From the NCBI RefSeq assembly GCF_039872765.1, contig NZ_JBDPZC010000013.1, positions 1-64,000 on the forward strand: a DNA stretch of 64,000 nt. The letters are read 5' to 3'. Position numbers and translations under genes: made by a program. Each line of letters begins with the position of its first letter. The stretch's first letter is position 1. A model generated the notes under the pieces. It made no database searches and was not told the origin of the DNA. It saw nothing but the letters and a program-made list of their open reading frames with translations. The stretch comes from Roseateles_B flavus. Lineage in GTDB: Bacteria; Pseudomonadota; Gammaproteobacteria; Burkholderiales; Burkholderiaceae_C. This document shows, in pieces, positions 8,046-17,135 of the stretch.

Positions 8046-9287
8046 ATGCACGACTTTCCCCTGACCGGACTGGTCCTCAGCGGAGGCGGCGCCCGTGCGG
8101 CCTACCAGGTCGGCGTGCTGCAGACCCTCATGCGGCTGCGGCGCGAGACCCAGGGCGAGGGCAGCGGCCGCAGCAACCCCTTCGGCGTGATCGTGGGCAC
8201 CTCGGCCGGTGCCATCAACGGCACGGCCCTGGCCTGCGGGGCGGACCAGTTCGACGGGGCGGTGGAGCGCCTGGCGCATGTCTGGCGCCACTTCCGCGCC
8301 GAGCAGGTCTACCGCAGCGATTCGCTGGGCGTGGCGGGCAGCGGCGCGCGCTGGCTGACCATGATGTCCTTCGGCTGGGCCCTGGCGCGGCTGCGGCCGC
8401 AGTCCCTGCTCAACAACGACCCGCTGCAGGACCTGCTGCGCGAGCTCGTGCCCATGGACCGCCTGCCTGCCATCCTGGGGCGGCGCCACCTGCATGCGCT
8501 GGCCGTCACCGCGTCCAGCTACAGCAGCGGGGAGCACGTGACCTTCTATCAGAGTGCACGGCCCATCGAGCCCTGGGTGCGATCGCAGCGTCTGGCCGTG
8601 CCGGCGCAGCTGAACCACCAGCACCTGCTGGCGAGCTCGGCCATCCCCTTCATCTTCCCGGCCAAGCAGCTGGGCAGCGAGACCGACCGCGGCTGGTTCG
8701 GCGACGGCTCCATGCGCCAGAGCGCGCCGCTGTCCCCCGCCATCCACCTGGGCGCCAAGCGCCTGCTGGTGATCGGCGCCGGGCGCATGCACGAGCCGCA
8801 GGGCCGCCGGACGCCCGACCAGGGTTATCCCAGCCTGGCCCAGATCGCGGGCCATGCGTTGTCCAGCATCTTCCTGGACGCGCTGGCGGTGGACATCGAA
8901 CGCATGCAGCGCATCAACCGCACGCTCTCTCTGATGCCCGCCGAGAGCCGCAAGTACAGCCCCCTGCAGCCCATCGAATGCCTGGTGATCTCGCCCAGCC
9001 AGCGCCTGGACGACCTCGCCGCGAAGCATGTGGAGGACCTGCCCAAGCCCATCCGCCTGCTGCTGCGGGCCGTGGGCGTGCAGCAGGGCCAGGGACAGGG
9101 CGCGGCCCTGGCCAGCTACCTGCTCTTCGAGGCCCCCTACACCCAGGCCCTGATGGCCCTGGGGGAGCAGGACACGCTGGCCCAGAAGGAGCGCGTGCTG
9201 GCCTTCTTCGGCTGGGACCAGGCCCCGCAGCGCGCGGGGCAGACGCAGACGCAGACGCAGACCGCGGCGCTGGCCGCCGAGCGCTGA
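8046..9287 (+). CDS. Patatin-like phospholipase
   Basis: 413 residues. The oxyanion loop GGGARAAYQVG follows the start, the nucleophile elbow is GTSAG, and the catalytic Asp is in FGDGSMRQ. Together these form the Ser-Asp dyad of bacterial patatins, which hydrolyse phospholipid or lipid acyl esters. No signal peptide is visible, so it is probably cytoplasmic or delivered by another route. The last 20 residues include a Gln-Thr repeat encoded by four copies of cagacg. Start MHDFPLTGLVLSGGG. Confidence 0.92.
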   Translation: MHDFPLTGLVLSGGGARAAYQVGVLQTLMRLRRETQGEGSGRSNPFGVIVGTSAGAINGTALACGADQFDGAVERLAHVWRHFRAEQVYRSDSLGVAGSGARWLTMMSFGWALARLRPQSLLNNDPLQDLLRELVPMDRLPAILGRRHLHALAVTASSYSSGEHVTFYQSARPIEPWVRSQRLAVPAQLNHQHLLASSAIPFIFPAKQLGSETDRGWFGDGSMRQSAPLSPAIHLGAKRLLVIGAGRMHEPQGRRTPDQGYPSLAQIAGHALSSIFLDALAVDIERMQRINRTLSLMPAESRKYSPLQPIECLVISPSQRLDDLAAKHVEDLPKPIRLLLRAVGVQQGQGQGAALASYLLFEAPYTQALMALGEQDTLAQKERVLAFFGWDQAPQRAGQTQTQTQTAALAAER

Positions 9288-9288
9288 G

Positions 9289-9861
9289 TCAGTCCGGCAG
9301 CGAGGCGAACAGCGCCTGCGCGCTGCGCCCGACCTGGCGGGTGTCCCACCAGGCATAGGCCCCCACACCGGCCGCACCCGCCAGGGGCACCCAGCGCGCC
9401 ACGGCGCTGCCCAGGCTGCGCTCGCCCAGCTTGACGCCGATGGCCTGCAGCACCCGCTGCAGCACCGCCTGGCCCGCACGCTCGCCGGCCCGCACGGCCA
9501 GGTCGCGCACGGCCTGCGCGGCGGTGTGGCGGAAGAGGCAATAGAGCATCTGGTCCCGGCCGAGTTCGGCGCTGTGTCCGTGCAGGGCGGCCACGTCGGC
9601 CACCAGCTGGGACTGGATGCGCCAGACGGCCAGCAGCTCGGGCAGGACCGTCAGCCAGCCCAGGGGCCCGGGCGGCAGGGCCAGGCCGGCCGCGGTGGCG
9701 GCGGCCTTGCGCGCCGCGGCCTCGGTCAGCGCGCGGGCCCGGGCCTCGCGCTCGGCCAGCGGGCGCTGCGCCTCGTCCGACGCGGGCTTGCGCGCCACCA
9801 GCTCCAGCAGGGCATCCGACCAGGCCCGGTGGGCCTCCGGCAGGGCAGGCAGGGTGTTCAT
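9289..9861 (-). CDS. EcsC-family protein
   Basis: 190 residues, convergent with and almost touching the patatin gene. The central region (LPPGPLGWLTVLPELLAVW) and the C-terminal PLAGAAGVGAYAWWDT segment match the EcsC family of small proteins with membrane-associating helices. Function is not established in proteobacteria. The start at 9861 is the first ATG that leaves a plausible charged N-terminus. Confidence 0.75.
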   Translation of the reverse strand: MNTLPALPEAHRAWSDALLELVARKPASDEAQRPLAEREARARALTEAAARKAAATAAGLALPPGPLGWLTVLPELLAVWRIQSQLVADVAALHGHSAELGRDQMLYCLFRHTAAQAVRDLAVRAGERAGQAVLQRVLQAIGVKLGERSLGSAVARWVPLAGAAGVGAYAWWDTRQVGRSAQALFASLPD

Positions 9862-10044
9862 GGGGCCATTGTGGCGTCTCCGGCCCAGGCCCGAGGCCTG
9901 GCGTGGATTTAGGCGGGAGACTCTATCTACGCGTGCACCCTCTTGGTGTGCCCGGCCTCTTGCGACTAGGCTGCGCCCAACTTGGACACACACGGCCCGT
10001 GCCGGCGCGCCAGACCGGTGCGCCGCGGGCCCTCGCCGACCGCC

Positions 10045-10569
10045 ATGCAACGTCGAACCCTCATGAAGCTGGGCCTGGGCAGCGGACTCCTGCTGACCCT
10101 GGCCGGCCTCGGCCTGCGCGGCATCGAGCCCGGCCTCCAGACGCCGGCCGACGGCCCCGTCCGCCAGAGCCCCCGCAGCCGCGCGCTGATGGGCGCCATC
10201 GCCCTGGCCGTGCTGGACAGCGCCTGGCCTGCCGATGCCACGCAGCGCAGCCGAGCCCTGCAGGCCCATCTGGACCTGGTGGATGGCGCCATCGCCGGCT
10301 TCCCGCCGGCCATGCAGGCCGAGCTGGGTCAGCTGCTGACGGTGCTCAGCAGTGCCGCCGGCCGCCGTGGCCTGGCGGGCCTGGCCAGCGACTGGAGCGA
10401 GGCCGAGATCCCCGCCGTGCAGGCCGCCCTGCAGTCGATGCGCGACTCGAGCCTCAGTCTGCGCGAGCAGGCCTACCAGGCCCTGCGCGACCTGCACTGC
10501 GCCGTCTTCTTCAGTGCCCCGCAGCACTGGTCCCTGATGGGCTATCCCGGCCCGAAGTCCTTCGAATGA
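10045..10569 (+). CDS. Tat-signal small subunit (gluconate 2-dehydrogenase subunit 3-like) of a GMC dehydrogenase
   Basis: 174 residues. The N-terminus MQRRTLMKLGLGSGLLLTLAG is a twin-arginine signal. It lies ten bases upstream of a GMC oxidoreductase gene that has no signal of its own. That arrangement is known for membrane-bound gluconate/fructose-type dehydrogenases, where the small Tat protein co-exports the flavoprotein. Sequence similarity to the subunit 3 family is weak by eye, so the call rests largely on context. Confidence 0.68.
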   Translation: MQRRTLMKLGLGSGLLLTLAGLGLRGIEPGLQTPADGPVRQSPRSRALMGAIALAVLDSAWPADATQRSRALQAHLDLVDGAIAGFPPAMQAELGQLLTVLSSAAGRRGLAGLASDWSEAEIPAVQAALQSMRDSSLSLREQAYQALRDLHCAVFFSAPQHWSLMGYPGPKSFE

Positions 10570-10579
10570 GGCCGCGCCC

Positions 10580-12199
10580 ATGAGCATGTTCCAAGACCCC
10601 ATCCGCGAGGGCCTGGCCCAGGGCTGGCGTGTGCTGGGCGGCGGCCACGCGCCCCTGCCCGCGCAGCTCGACTGCGACGTCGCCATCGTGGGCAGCGGTG
10701 CGGGCGCCGGCATCAGCGCCGAGCTGCTGGTCCAGGCCGGGCTGAAGGTCGTGATCATCGAGGCCGGCCCGCTGCGCTCCAGCAGCGACTTCAAGCAGCG
10801 CGAGGCCGATGCCTACACCACGCTCTACCAGGAAGGCGCCGCCCGCAAGACCGCCGACAAGGCCTTCAACATCCTGCAGGGTCGCTGCGTGGGCGGCTCC
10901 ACCACGGTCAACTGGACCAGCAGCTTCCGCACCCCGGCCGACACCCTGGCCTTCTGGGGCCGCGAGTTCGGCCTCACGGACCTCGGCGAGGCCGCCATGG
11001 CGCCCTGGTTCGCCCGGGCCGAGGCCCGGCTCAACGTGCACGACTGGGAAGGCACCCCCAATGCCAACAACAGCGCCCTGGAGCGCGGCCTGCAGGTGCT
11101 GAAGCTGGAGGCCAAGCGCATCCCGCGCAATGTGAAGGGCTGCTGGAACCTGGGCTCCTGCGGCCTGGGCTGCCCCACCAACGCCAAGCAGTCCATGCTG
11201 CTGACGACGATTCCTGCGGCCCTGGCCGGCGGCGCCTCGCTGCTGGTGCAGACCCGCGCCGAGCGCCTGGAATGGTCGGGCGACACGGTGCAGGCCATCG
11301 TCTGCCGCCCCGTGGCGCTCAACGACGCCCCCGCCGGCCCCGAGCTGCGCGTGCGGGCCCGGCACTACCTCGTGGCCGGCGGCGCGATCAACTCGCCCGC
11401 CCTGCTGCTGCGCTCACAGGCGCCCGACCCCCACCAGCGCCTGGGTCGCCGCACCTTCCTGCATCCGGTGGTGATCTCGGCGGCGATGTTCGACGAACCC
11501 ATCGAGGGCTGGGCCGGCGCGCCGCAGAGCGTCTACACCGACCACTACCTGCACACCGACCCCATCGACGGCCCCCTGGGCTTCAAGCTGGAGGTGCCGC
11601 CTCTGCACCCGGCCCTGATGGCCTCCACCCTGGTGGGCCTGGGCGAGGGCTATGTGCAGACGCTCAAGCAGTTCCCGCATGCCCAGGCGGTGCTGGCCCT
11701 GTTGCGCGACGGCTTCCATCCGGAGTCACCCGGCGGCCGCGTGCAGCTGCGCGGCGACGGCAGCCCGGTGCTGGACTATCCCATCAACGAGACCCTGCTG
11801 GACGGCGCCCGCCGCGCCCTGCTGGCGATGGCCGAGCTGCAGTTCGCGGCCGGCGCCCGCACCGTGATGCCCCTGCACGAGCAGGGCCGCTTCGTGAAGA
11901 GCTGGGCCGAGGCCCGGGCGCAGATCCAGGCCCTGCCCCTGGGCGCGCAGCAGCTGCGCCTGGTCAGCGCCCACGTCATGGGCGGCTGCGGCATGGCGGC
12001 CGACGCCTCGCGCGGCGTGGTGCGCCCGGACGGCCGGCACTGGCAGCTGCGCAATCTCTCGGTGCATGACGGCTCCCTCTTCCCGACCAGCATCGGCGCG
12101 AATCCGCAGCTGTCCATCTACGGCCTGGCCACGCGCTTGACGGTGGGCCTGGCCCGCGAGCTGGGCGGCCGGGACCTGAGCCTCCCAGGCGCCGCCTGA
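10580..12199 (+). CDS. GMC-family FAD oxidoreductase
   Basis: 539 residues. The FAD βαβ motif is IVGSGAGAGISAELL and the GMC signature region is GGSTTVNWTSSFRTP. A Cys cluster C-x5-C-x3-C-P-T-N-A-K-Q-S near residue 190 is shared with GMC alcohol/gluconate-type dehydrogenases. The C-terminal FAD-closing motif NPQLSIYGLATRL is present. It oxidises an alcohol, passing electrons to a quinone or cytochrome. Lack of a signal peptide plus the preceding Tat small subunit suggests piggy-back export. It is the second gene of the cluster running to 18224. Confidence 0.88.
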   Translation: MSMFQDPIREGLAQGWRVLGGGHAPLPAQLDCDVAIVGSGAGAGISAELLVQAGLKVVIIEAGPLRSSSDFKQREADAYTTLYQEGAARKTADKAFNILQGRCVGGSTTVNWTSSFRTPADTLAFWGREFGLTDLGEAAMAPWFARAEARLNVHDWEGTPNANNSALERGLQVLKLEAKRIPRNVKGCWNLGSCGLGCPTNAKQSMLLTTIPAALAGGASLLVQTRAERLEWSGDTVQAIVCRPVALNDAPAGPELRVRARHYLVAGGAINSPALLLRSQAPDPHQRLGRRTFLHPVVISAAMFDEPIEGWAGAPQSVYTDHYLHTDPIDGPLGFKLEVPPLHPALMASTLVGLGEGYVQTLKQFPHAQAVLALLRDGFHPESPGGRVQLRGDGSPVLDYPINETLLDGARRALLAMAELQFAAGARTVMPLHEQGRFVKSWAEARAQIQALPLGAQQLRLVSAHVMGGCGMAADASRGVVRPDGRHWQLRNLSVHDGSLFPTSIGANPQLSIYGLATRLTVGLARELGGRDLSLPGAA

Positions 12200-12293
12200 C
12201 GCCAAATCACAAGCCCCGCGTCGCCAAAGACCAAGCCAGACGGCGCGCCGCTCCTTAAGCTTCAAGCCCATCTGATCATGAGGGGAAGACGCG

Positions 12294-13925
12294 ATGCGAC
12301 GCTGGAACGGCTGGGGCGAAGAATCCATCCACGCGACCATTGACGAGGGCGCCCGGGGCTTTCTGGAGGAGGCCCTGGGGTCGGGCACGCTGCCGCAGGA
12401 CGCGAGTCTCGCGGCGGCGCTGGCACGGCTGCCGGCCTCGCGCCTGAGCGCCGCACAGCTGCACGGCGCCCCCGTGCCCCTGAGCATCGAGGCCGAGGAC
12501 CGCCTGCGCGCCAGCTTCGGCCAGAGCCTGGGCGACTGGCTGCGCCTGCGCTTCGGCCAGATCGGCCCGGTCTGCGACGCCGTGGCCTCGCCGGACGCCG
12601 TCGAGCAGGTCCGCCCGCTGCTGGACTGGGCCCGCCAGCAGGGGCTGGTGGTGATCCCCGTGGGCGGCGCCACCAGCGTCGTTGGCCACCTCACGCCGCC
12701 GGCCGGCGAACGGCCCGTGCTGATGCTGTCGATGCAGCGTCTGCGCCGCCTGCTGAGCCTGGATGCATCCTCGCAGCTGGCCCGCTTCGAGGCCGGCGTG
12801 CTCGGCCCGGACCTGGAGGCGCAGCTGCGCGCCGAGGGCTGGATGCTGGGGCACTATCCGCAGAGCTTCGAGTACGCCTCCCTGGGCGGCTGGATCGCCA
12901 CCCGCTCCTCGGGCCAGCAATCGGCCCGCTACGGTCGCATCGAGGCGCTCTTTGCCGGCGGCCGCGTGGAGCTGCCAACGTCCACGCTGGACATCCCCAC
13001 CCTGCCCGCCACCGCCGCCGGCCCGGACCTGCGTGAATGGGTGCTGGGCTCGGAAGGCCGCCTGGGCGTGATCACCGAGGCCAGCGTGCGCATCAGCCGC
13101 GTGCCCGAGCGCGAGGACTTCGTCGCCTGGTTCCTGCCCAGCTGGGAGCGCGGCCAGGCCGCCGTTCAAGCCCTGGCGCAGGCCCGACTGGGCCTCTCGA
13201 TGATGCGCCTGGCCAATGCCACCGAGACCCTCACCACGCTGAAGCTGGCCGGCCACGCCGGCGCCATCGCCTGGCTGGAGCGCTACCTTGCGCTGCGCGG
13301 CTGCGCCGAGGGCAAGGTCCTGCTGATGCTGGGATTCACCGGCGGGGCCGCGCAGGTGCGCGCCATGCAGGCGCTGGCGAAGCCGCTGCTGCGCGCGCAG
13401 GGCGGCGTCTCCACCGGCACCCTGCTGGGCCGCAAGTGGGCCGCCAAGCGCTTCCGCGGTGTCTACCTGCGCAATGCGCTGTGGGAGGCCGGCTATGCGG
13501 TCGACACCATGGAGACGGCCTGCGACTGGCCGCGCGTCACGCCCATGATGCAGGCCATGGAGCATGCCGGCCGCAGCGCGCTGGCGGGCCATGGCGAGCG
13601 CTGCCATGCCTACACGCATCTCTCGCACGTCTACCCGCAGGGCTCCAGCGTCTACAGCACCTTCGTCTTTCGCATCGGGCCGGACTTCGACGGCGCCTGG
13701 GCGCGCTGGCAATCGCTCAAGGCGGCGGTCAGCGAGGCCATCGTGCGCGAGGGCGGCACCATCAGCCATCAACACGGCGTGGGCAAGGACCACGCGCCCT
13801 ACCTCGGCGCCGAGAAGGGCGCGACGGGCCTGCGCCTGATCGACGGCCTGATCCGAGAGGCGGATCCGGGCGGCCTGCTGGACTCCGGCAATCTGCGGCC
13901 CTCGACGGCCCGCGCCCAGCCATGA
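12294..13925 (+). CDS. FAD-binding oxidase, alkyl-DHAP synthase-like
   Basis: 543 residues beginning MRRWNGWGE, the characteristic opening of alkyldihydroxyacetonephosphate synthase (AGPS)-like proteins. The PCMH FAD-binding region includes IPVGGATSVVGH and SSGQQSARYGRIE. The C-terminal SHQHGVGKDH corresponds to the catalytic His motif. AGPS makes the ether bond of ether lipids; bacterial relatives may instead oxidise glycerol-type substrates. Its stop overlaps the next start (ATGA). GAGGGGAAG lies ahead of the ATG. Confidence 0.85.
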   Translation: MRRWNGWGEESIHATIDEGARGFLEEALGSGTLPQDASLAAALARLPASRLSAAQLHGAPVPLSIEAEDRLRASFGQSLGDWLRLRFGQIGPVCDAVASPDAVEQVRPLLDWARQQGLVVIPVGGATSVVGHLTPPAGERPVLMLSMQRLRRLLSLDASSQLARFEAGVLGPDLEAQLRAEGWMLGHYPQSFEYASLGGWIATRSSGQQSARYGRIEALFAGGRVELPTSTLDIPTLPATAAGPDLREWVLGSEGRLGVITEASVRISRVPEREDFVAWFLPSWERGQAAVQALAQARLGLSMMRLANATETLTTLKLAGHAGAIAWLERYLALRGCAEGKVLLMLGFTGGAAQVRAMQALAKPLLRAQGGVSTGTLLGRKWAAKRFRGVYLRNALWEAGYAVDTMETACDWPRVTPMMQAMEHAGRSALAGHGERCHAYTHLSHVYPQGSSVYSTFVFRIGPDFDGAWARWQSLKAAVSEAIVREGGTISHQHGVGKDHAPYLGAEKGATGLRLIDGLIREADPGGLLDSGNLRPSTARAQP

Positions 13926-15514
13926 AGCGCGCCGACAGCTGGGCCGCGCTGCGCCTGCACGAGACCGAGCCGCTGGACCTGCTGGTCATCGGCGGCGGCA
14001 TCGCCGGGGCCGGCGTGGCGCTGGAGGCCGCGCGCTGCGGCGCCCGCGTGGCCCTGGTCGAGGCGCGGGACTTCGCGGGCGGCACCTCGTCCAAGTCGTC
14101 CAAGCTCGTGCACGGCGGCCTGCGCTACCTGGCTCAGGGGCAGGTCGGCCTGACCCGCGAATCCGTGCGCGAACGCAAGGCCCTGCTGCGCGACATGCCG
14201 GGCCTGGTGACGCCCCTGCGCTTCCTGCTGCCGGTGCGCCGCGGGGATCGCAAGGGCCGGCGCATCCTGGGCCTGGGTCTCGCGATGTACGACTTCTTCG
14301 CCGGCCGCCGCACGCGCCAGTGGCACGCGCCCGCCGCGGTGCTGGCGCAGGCGCCGCATCTGCAGGAGCAGGACCTCGCGGGCGGCTGGTCCTACCTCGA
14401 CGCGCAGACCGATGACGCCCGCCTCGTGCTGCGCGTGCTCGCCGAGGCCCGGCTGCACGGCGCGCTGACGCTCAACCACGTGGCCGCCGAGAGCCTCATC
14501 GAGGCCGAGGGCCGCGTGCAGGGCGCCTGCCTGCGCGATGCGGCCAGCGGCGAGACCCGCGTGGTGCAGGCCCGCGTGGTCGTCAACGCCACCGGCGCCT
14601 GGGCCGATCGCCTGCGCCAGAACCTGGGCGAGGGCCCCAAGCTGCGCCCCCTGCGCGGCAGCCACCTCGTCTTCGAGGCCTGGCGCCTGCCCGTGGCCCA
14701 GGCCCTGGCCTTCTTCCATCCCAGGGATGGCCGGCCCGTGTTCGCCCTGCCCTGGGAGGGGCGCACCCTGCTGGGCACCACGGACCTGGACCACCGGGAC
14801 CCGCTGGACCGCGAGCCCGGCATCAGCGCCGCGGAATTCGACTACCTGATGCAGGCGGTGCGTGCCGCCTTCCCCAGCCTCGACCTGGGCCTGGAAGACG
14901 TGGTCTCGACCTTCTCCGGCGTGCGGCCGGTGCTGGACTCCGGGGACCGGCGTGACCCGTCCAAGGAGGCGCGCGAGCACCTGATCCTTGCCGAGCGCGG
15001 CCTGCTGACCGTCAGCGGCGGCAAGCTCACCACCTTCCGCGCCAGCGCCATCCAGGCGCTGCGCCGCGTACAGGGCCGGGTGCCCGCCCTGCAGCGCCTG
15101 CGCCCCGATGCGCCCCTGCTGCGCACGCCCGGCATCGCCAGCCTGCAGGCCGCGCGTGCGCTGCCGCCGGCCCTGCGCGAGCGCCTGCTGGCCCGCTATG
15201 GCGACGCCACCGCCACCCTGCTGACCGAGGCCCGGCCGGGCGAGCTGCAGGACATCCCGCATGCCCAGTGCTGCCTGGCCGAGCTGCGCTACGCCTGCCG
15301 CCACGAGGCCGTGCTGCATCTGGACGACCTGCTGCTGCGCCGCAGCCGCATCGGTCTGCTGCTGCGTGACGGCGGCGCGGCCCTGCTGCACACGCTGAGG
15401 CCCCTGGTGCAGGAGACACTGGGCTGGAACGACGAGCGCTGGGACGACGAGTGCCACCGCTACCGCGACCGCGTGTTGCGCTGCTACGGCATTCCCACAG
15501 AATGGCGCCCATGA
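13922..15514 (+). CDS. Glycerol-3-phosphate dehydrogenase-like FAD protein (GlpD family)
   Basis: 530 residues. Features are the FAD motif LVIGGGIAGAGVALEAA, then SSKSSKLVHGGLRYL, LLGTTDLDH and VSGGKLTTFR, all hallmarks of GlpD/GlpA flavoproteins, plus the C-terminal DAO domain. GlpD oxidises sn-glycerol-3-phosphate to DHAP at the inner face of the membrane. It is coupled by 4-bp overlaps to the AGPS-like gene upstream and the kinase downstream. This says the three enzymes act in one pathway, probably on glycerol or a glycerol ether. Confidence 0.88.
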   Translation: MKRADSWAALRLHETEPLDLLVIGGGIAGAGVALEAARCGARVALVEARDFAGGTSSKSSKLVHGGLRYLAQGQVGLTRESVRERKALLRDMPGLVTPLRFLLPVRRGDRKGRRILGLGLAMYDFFAGRRTRQWHAPAAVLAQAPHLQEQDLAGGWSYLDAQTDDARLVLRVLAEARLHGALTLNHVAAESLIEAEGRVQGACLRDAASGETRVVQARVVVNATGAWADRLRQNLGEGPKLRPLRGSHLVFEAWRLPVAQALAFFHPRDGRPVFALPWEGRTLLGTTDLDHRDPLDREPGISAAEFDYLMQAVRAAFPSLDLGLEDVVSTFSGVRPVLDSGDRRDPSKEAREHLILAERGLLTVSGGKLTTFRASAIQALRRVQGRVPALQRLRPDAPLLRTPGIASLQAARALPPALRERLLARYGDATATLLTEARPGELQDIPHAQCCLAELRYACRHEAVLHLDDLLLRRSRIGLLLRDGGAALLHTLRPLVQETLGWNDERWDDECHRYRDRVLRCYGIPTEWRP

Positions 15515-17088
15515 CTGCCGAGACTACCCCCGTCCGCCCGGATGAACTGATCCTCAGCCTGGACTGCGGCACGCAGAGTGTGCGCGCCCTGCTCTTCGAC
15601 CTGCAGGGCCGGCTGCTGGCCAAGTGCCAGCAGTCGCTGGACGATTACGTGAGCCTGCAGGAAGGCTGGCTGGAGCACGACGCCGAGGCCTTCTGGCAGG
15701 CCGCGTCCGGTGTCTGCCGCGGCCTGTGGCAGACGCACCCACAGCTGAAGGCCGCGGTGAAGGGCCTGGTGGTCACCACGCAGCGGGGCAGCCTGGTGCC
15801 GGTGGATGCCGGGGGTCAGGCCTTGCGCCCCTTCATCATCTGGCTGGACCAGCGCCGCGCCAGCCGCGCGCGCCCCATGGCGCCGTGGTGGCGCCTGGCC
15901 TTCAAGGCCGCGCGGGTCGATGGCACCATCGACTACTTCAGCCGCGAGGCCGAGATCAACTGGATCGCCGAGCACGAGCCCGAAGTCGCGCGCCGCACGC
16001 ACAAGCTGCTGCTGCTCTCGGGCTGGTTCCACTACAAGCTGACCGGCCGCTTCGCCGACTCCGTGGCCTGCCAGGTGGGCTATCTGCCCTTCGACTTCAA
16101 GCGCCAGGACTGGGCGGCCGGCTGGGACTGGAAATGGCAGGCCCTGGCCACCACACCCGAGCAGATGCCCGAGCTGCTGCCGGTGGGCTCCACCATCGGC
16201 GGCCTGACGCGCGAGGCCGCCGCCGCCTGCGGCCTGCCCGAGGGCCTGCCGGTGATCGCCGGCGCCGCGGACAAGGCCTGCGAGATCGTCGGTGCCGGCG
16301 CCATCACGCCGGACATCGGCGCGCTGAGCTATGGCACCACGGCCACCATCGACATCACGACGCCGCGCTATGTCGAGGCCCTGCCCTTCATCCCGCCCTA
16401 CCCGGCCCTGCTGCCGGGCCAGTACAACACCGAGGTGCAGATCTTCCGCGGCTACTGGATGGTCAGCTGGTTCAAGGAGCAGTTCGGCCACCCCGAGTGC
16501 GTGGCGGCCGGCGAGCAGGGCGTGATGCCCGAGGTGCTCTTCGACCAGCTGGTGCGCGCCGTGCCGCCCGGCAGCGAGGGCCTGATGCTGCAGCCTTACT
16601 GGACGCCGGGCATCCGCCACCCGGGGCCGGATGCGCGCGGGGCGGTGATCGGCTTCTCCGATGTGCACACCCGCGCCCACCTCTACCGCGCCATCCTCGA
16701 GGGCCTGGCCTATGCGCTGCGCGAGGGTGCCGAGCGCATCCAGCGTCGCGGCAAGACCGCCATCACCAGCCTGCGGGTCTCGGGTGGGGGCTCGCAGTCC
16801 GACGCCGCGCTGCAGCTGACGGCCGACATCTTCAACCTCCCCACCTCGCGCCCGCACACCTACGAGACCTCGGGCCTCGGGGCCGCCATCGCCGGCGCCG
16901 TGGGCCTGGGCCTGCACCGCGACCACGCCAGCGCCGTCGCCGCCATGACGCGCCTGGGGCAGACCTTCGAGCCCGTGCCCGCGCACGCCGAGCGCTACGA
17001 GGCGCTCTACCAGCGCGTCTACAAGCGCATGTACGAGCCGCTGCGGCCCTTGTACGCCGAGCTGCAGGACATCCTCCACCCGCGCTGA
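15511..17088 (+). CDS. FGGY-family carbohydrate (glycerol-type) kinase
   Basis: 525 residues. The N-terminal phosphate-1 motif is LSLDCGTQSVRALLFD and the FGGY C-terminal motif lies around RVSGGGSQSDAALQ, with an ATP-contact segment around YETSGLGAAIAGAVG. The family phosphorylates sugars or glycerol. The 4-bp overlap with the GlpD-like gene implies that its product feeds that dehydrogenase. The substrate is unproven. Confidence 0.88.
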   Translation: MTAETTPVRPDELILSLDCGTQSVRALLFDLQGRLLAKCQQSLDDYVSLQEGWLEHDAEAFWQAASGVCRGLWQTHPQLKAAVKGLVVTTQRGSLVPVDAGGQALRPFIIWLDQRRASRARPMAPWWRLAFKAARVDGTIDYFSREAEINWIAEHEPEVARRTHKLLLLSGWFHYKLTGRFADSVACQVGYLPFDFKRQDWAAGWDWKWQALATTPEQMPELLPVGSTIGGLTREAAAACGLPEGLPVIAGAADKACEIVGAGAITPDIGALSYGTTATIDITTPRYVEALPFIPPYPALLPGQYNTEVQIFRGYWMVSWFKEQFGHPECVAAGEQGVMPEVLFDQLVRAVPPGSEGLMLQPYWTPGIRHPGPDARGAVIGFSDVHTRAHLYRAILEGLAYALREGAERIQRRGKTAITSLRVSGGGSQSDAALQLTADIFNLPTSRPHTYETSGLGAAIAGAVGLGLHRDHASAVAAMTRLGQTFEPVPAHAERYEALYQRVYKRMYEPLRPLYAELQDILHPR

Positions 17089-17135
17089 AGCCGGACCGGG
17101 CGAAGGGCCGCCGCGCTTGCGGCACACTTCGGCCC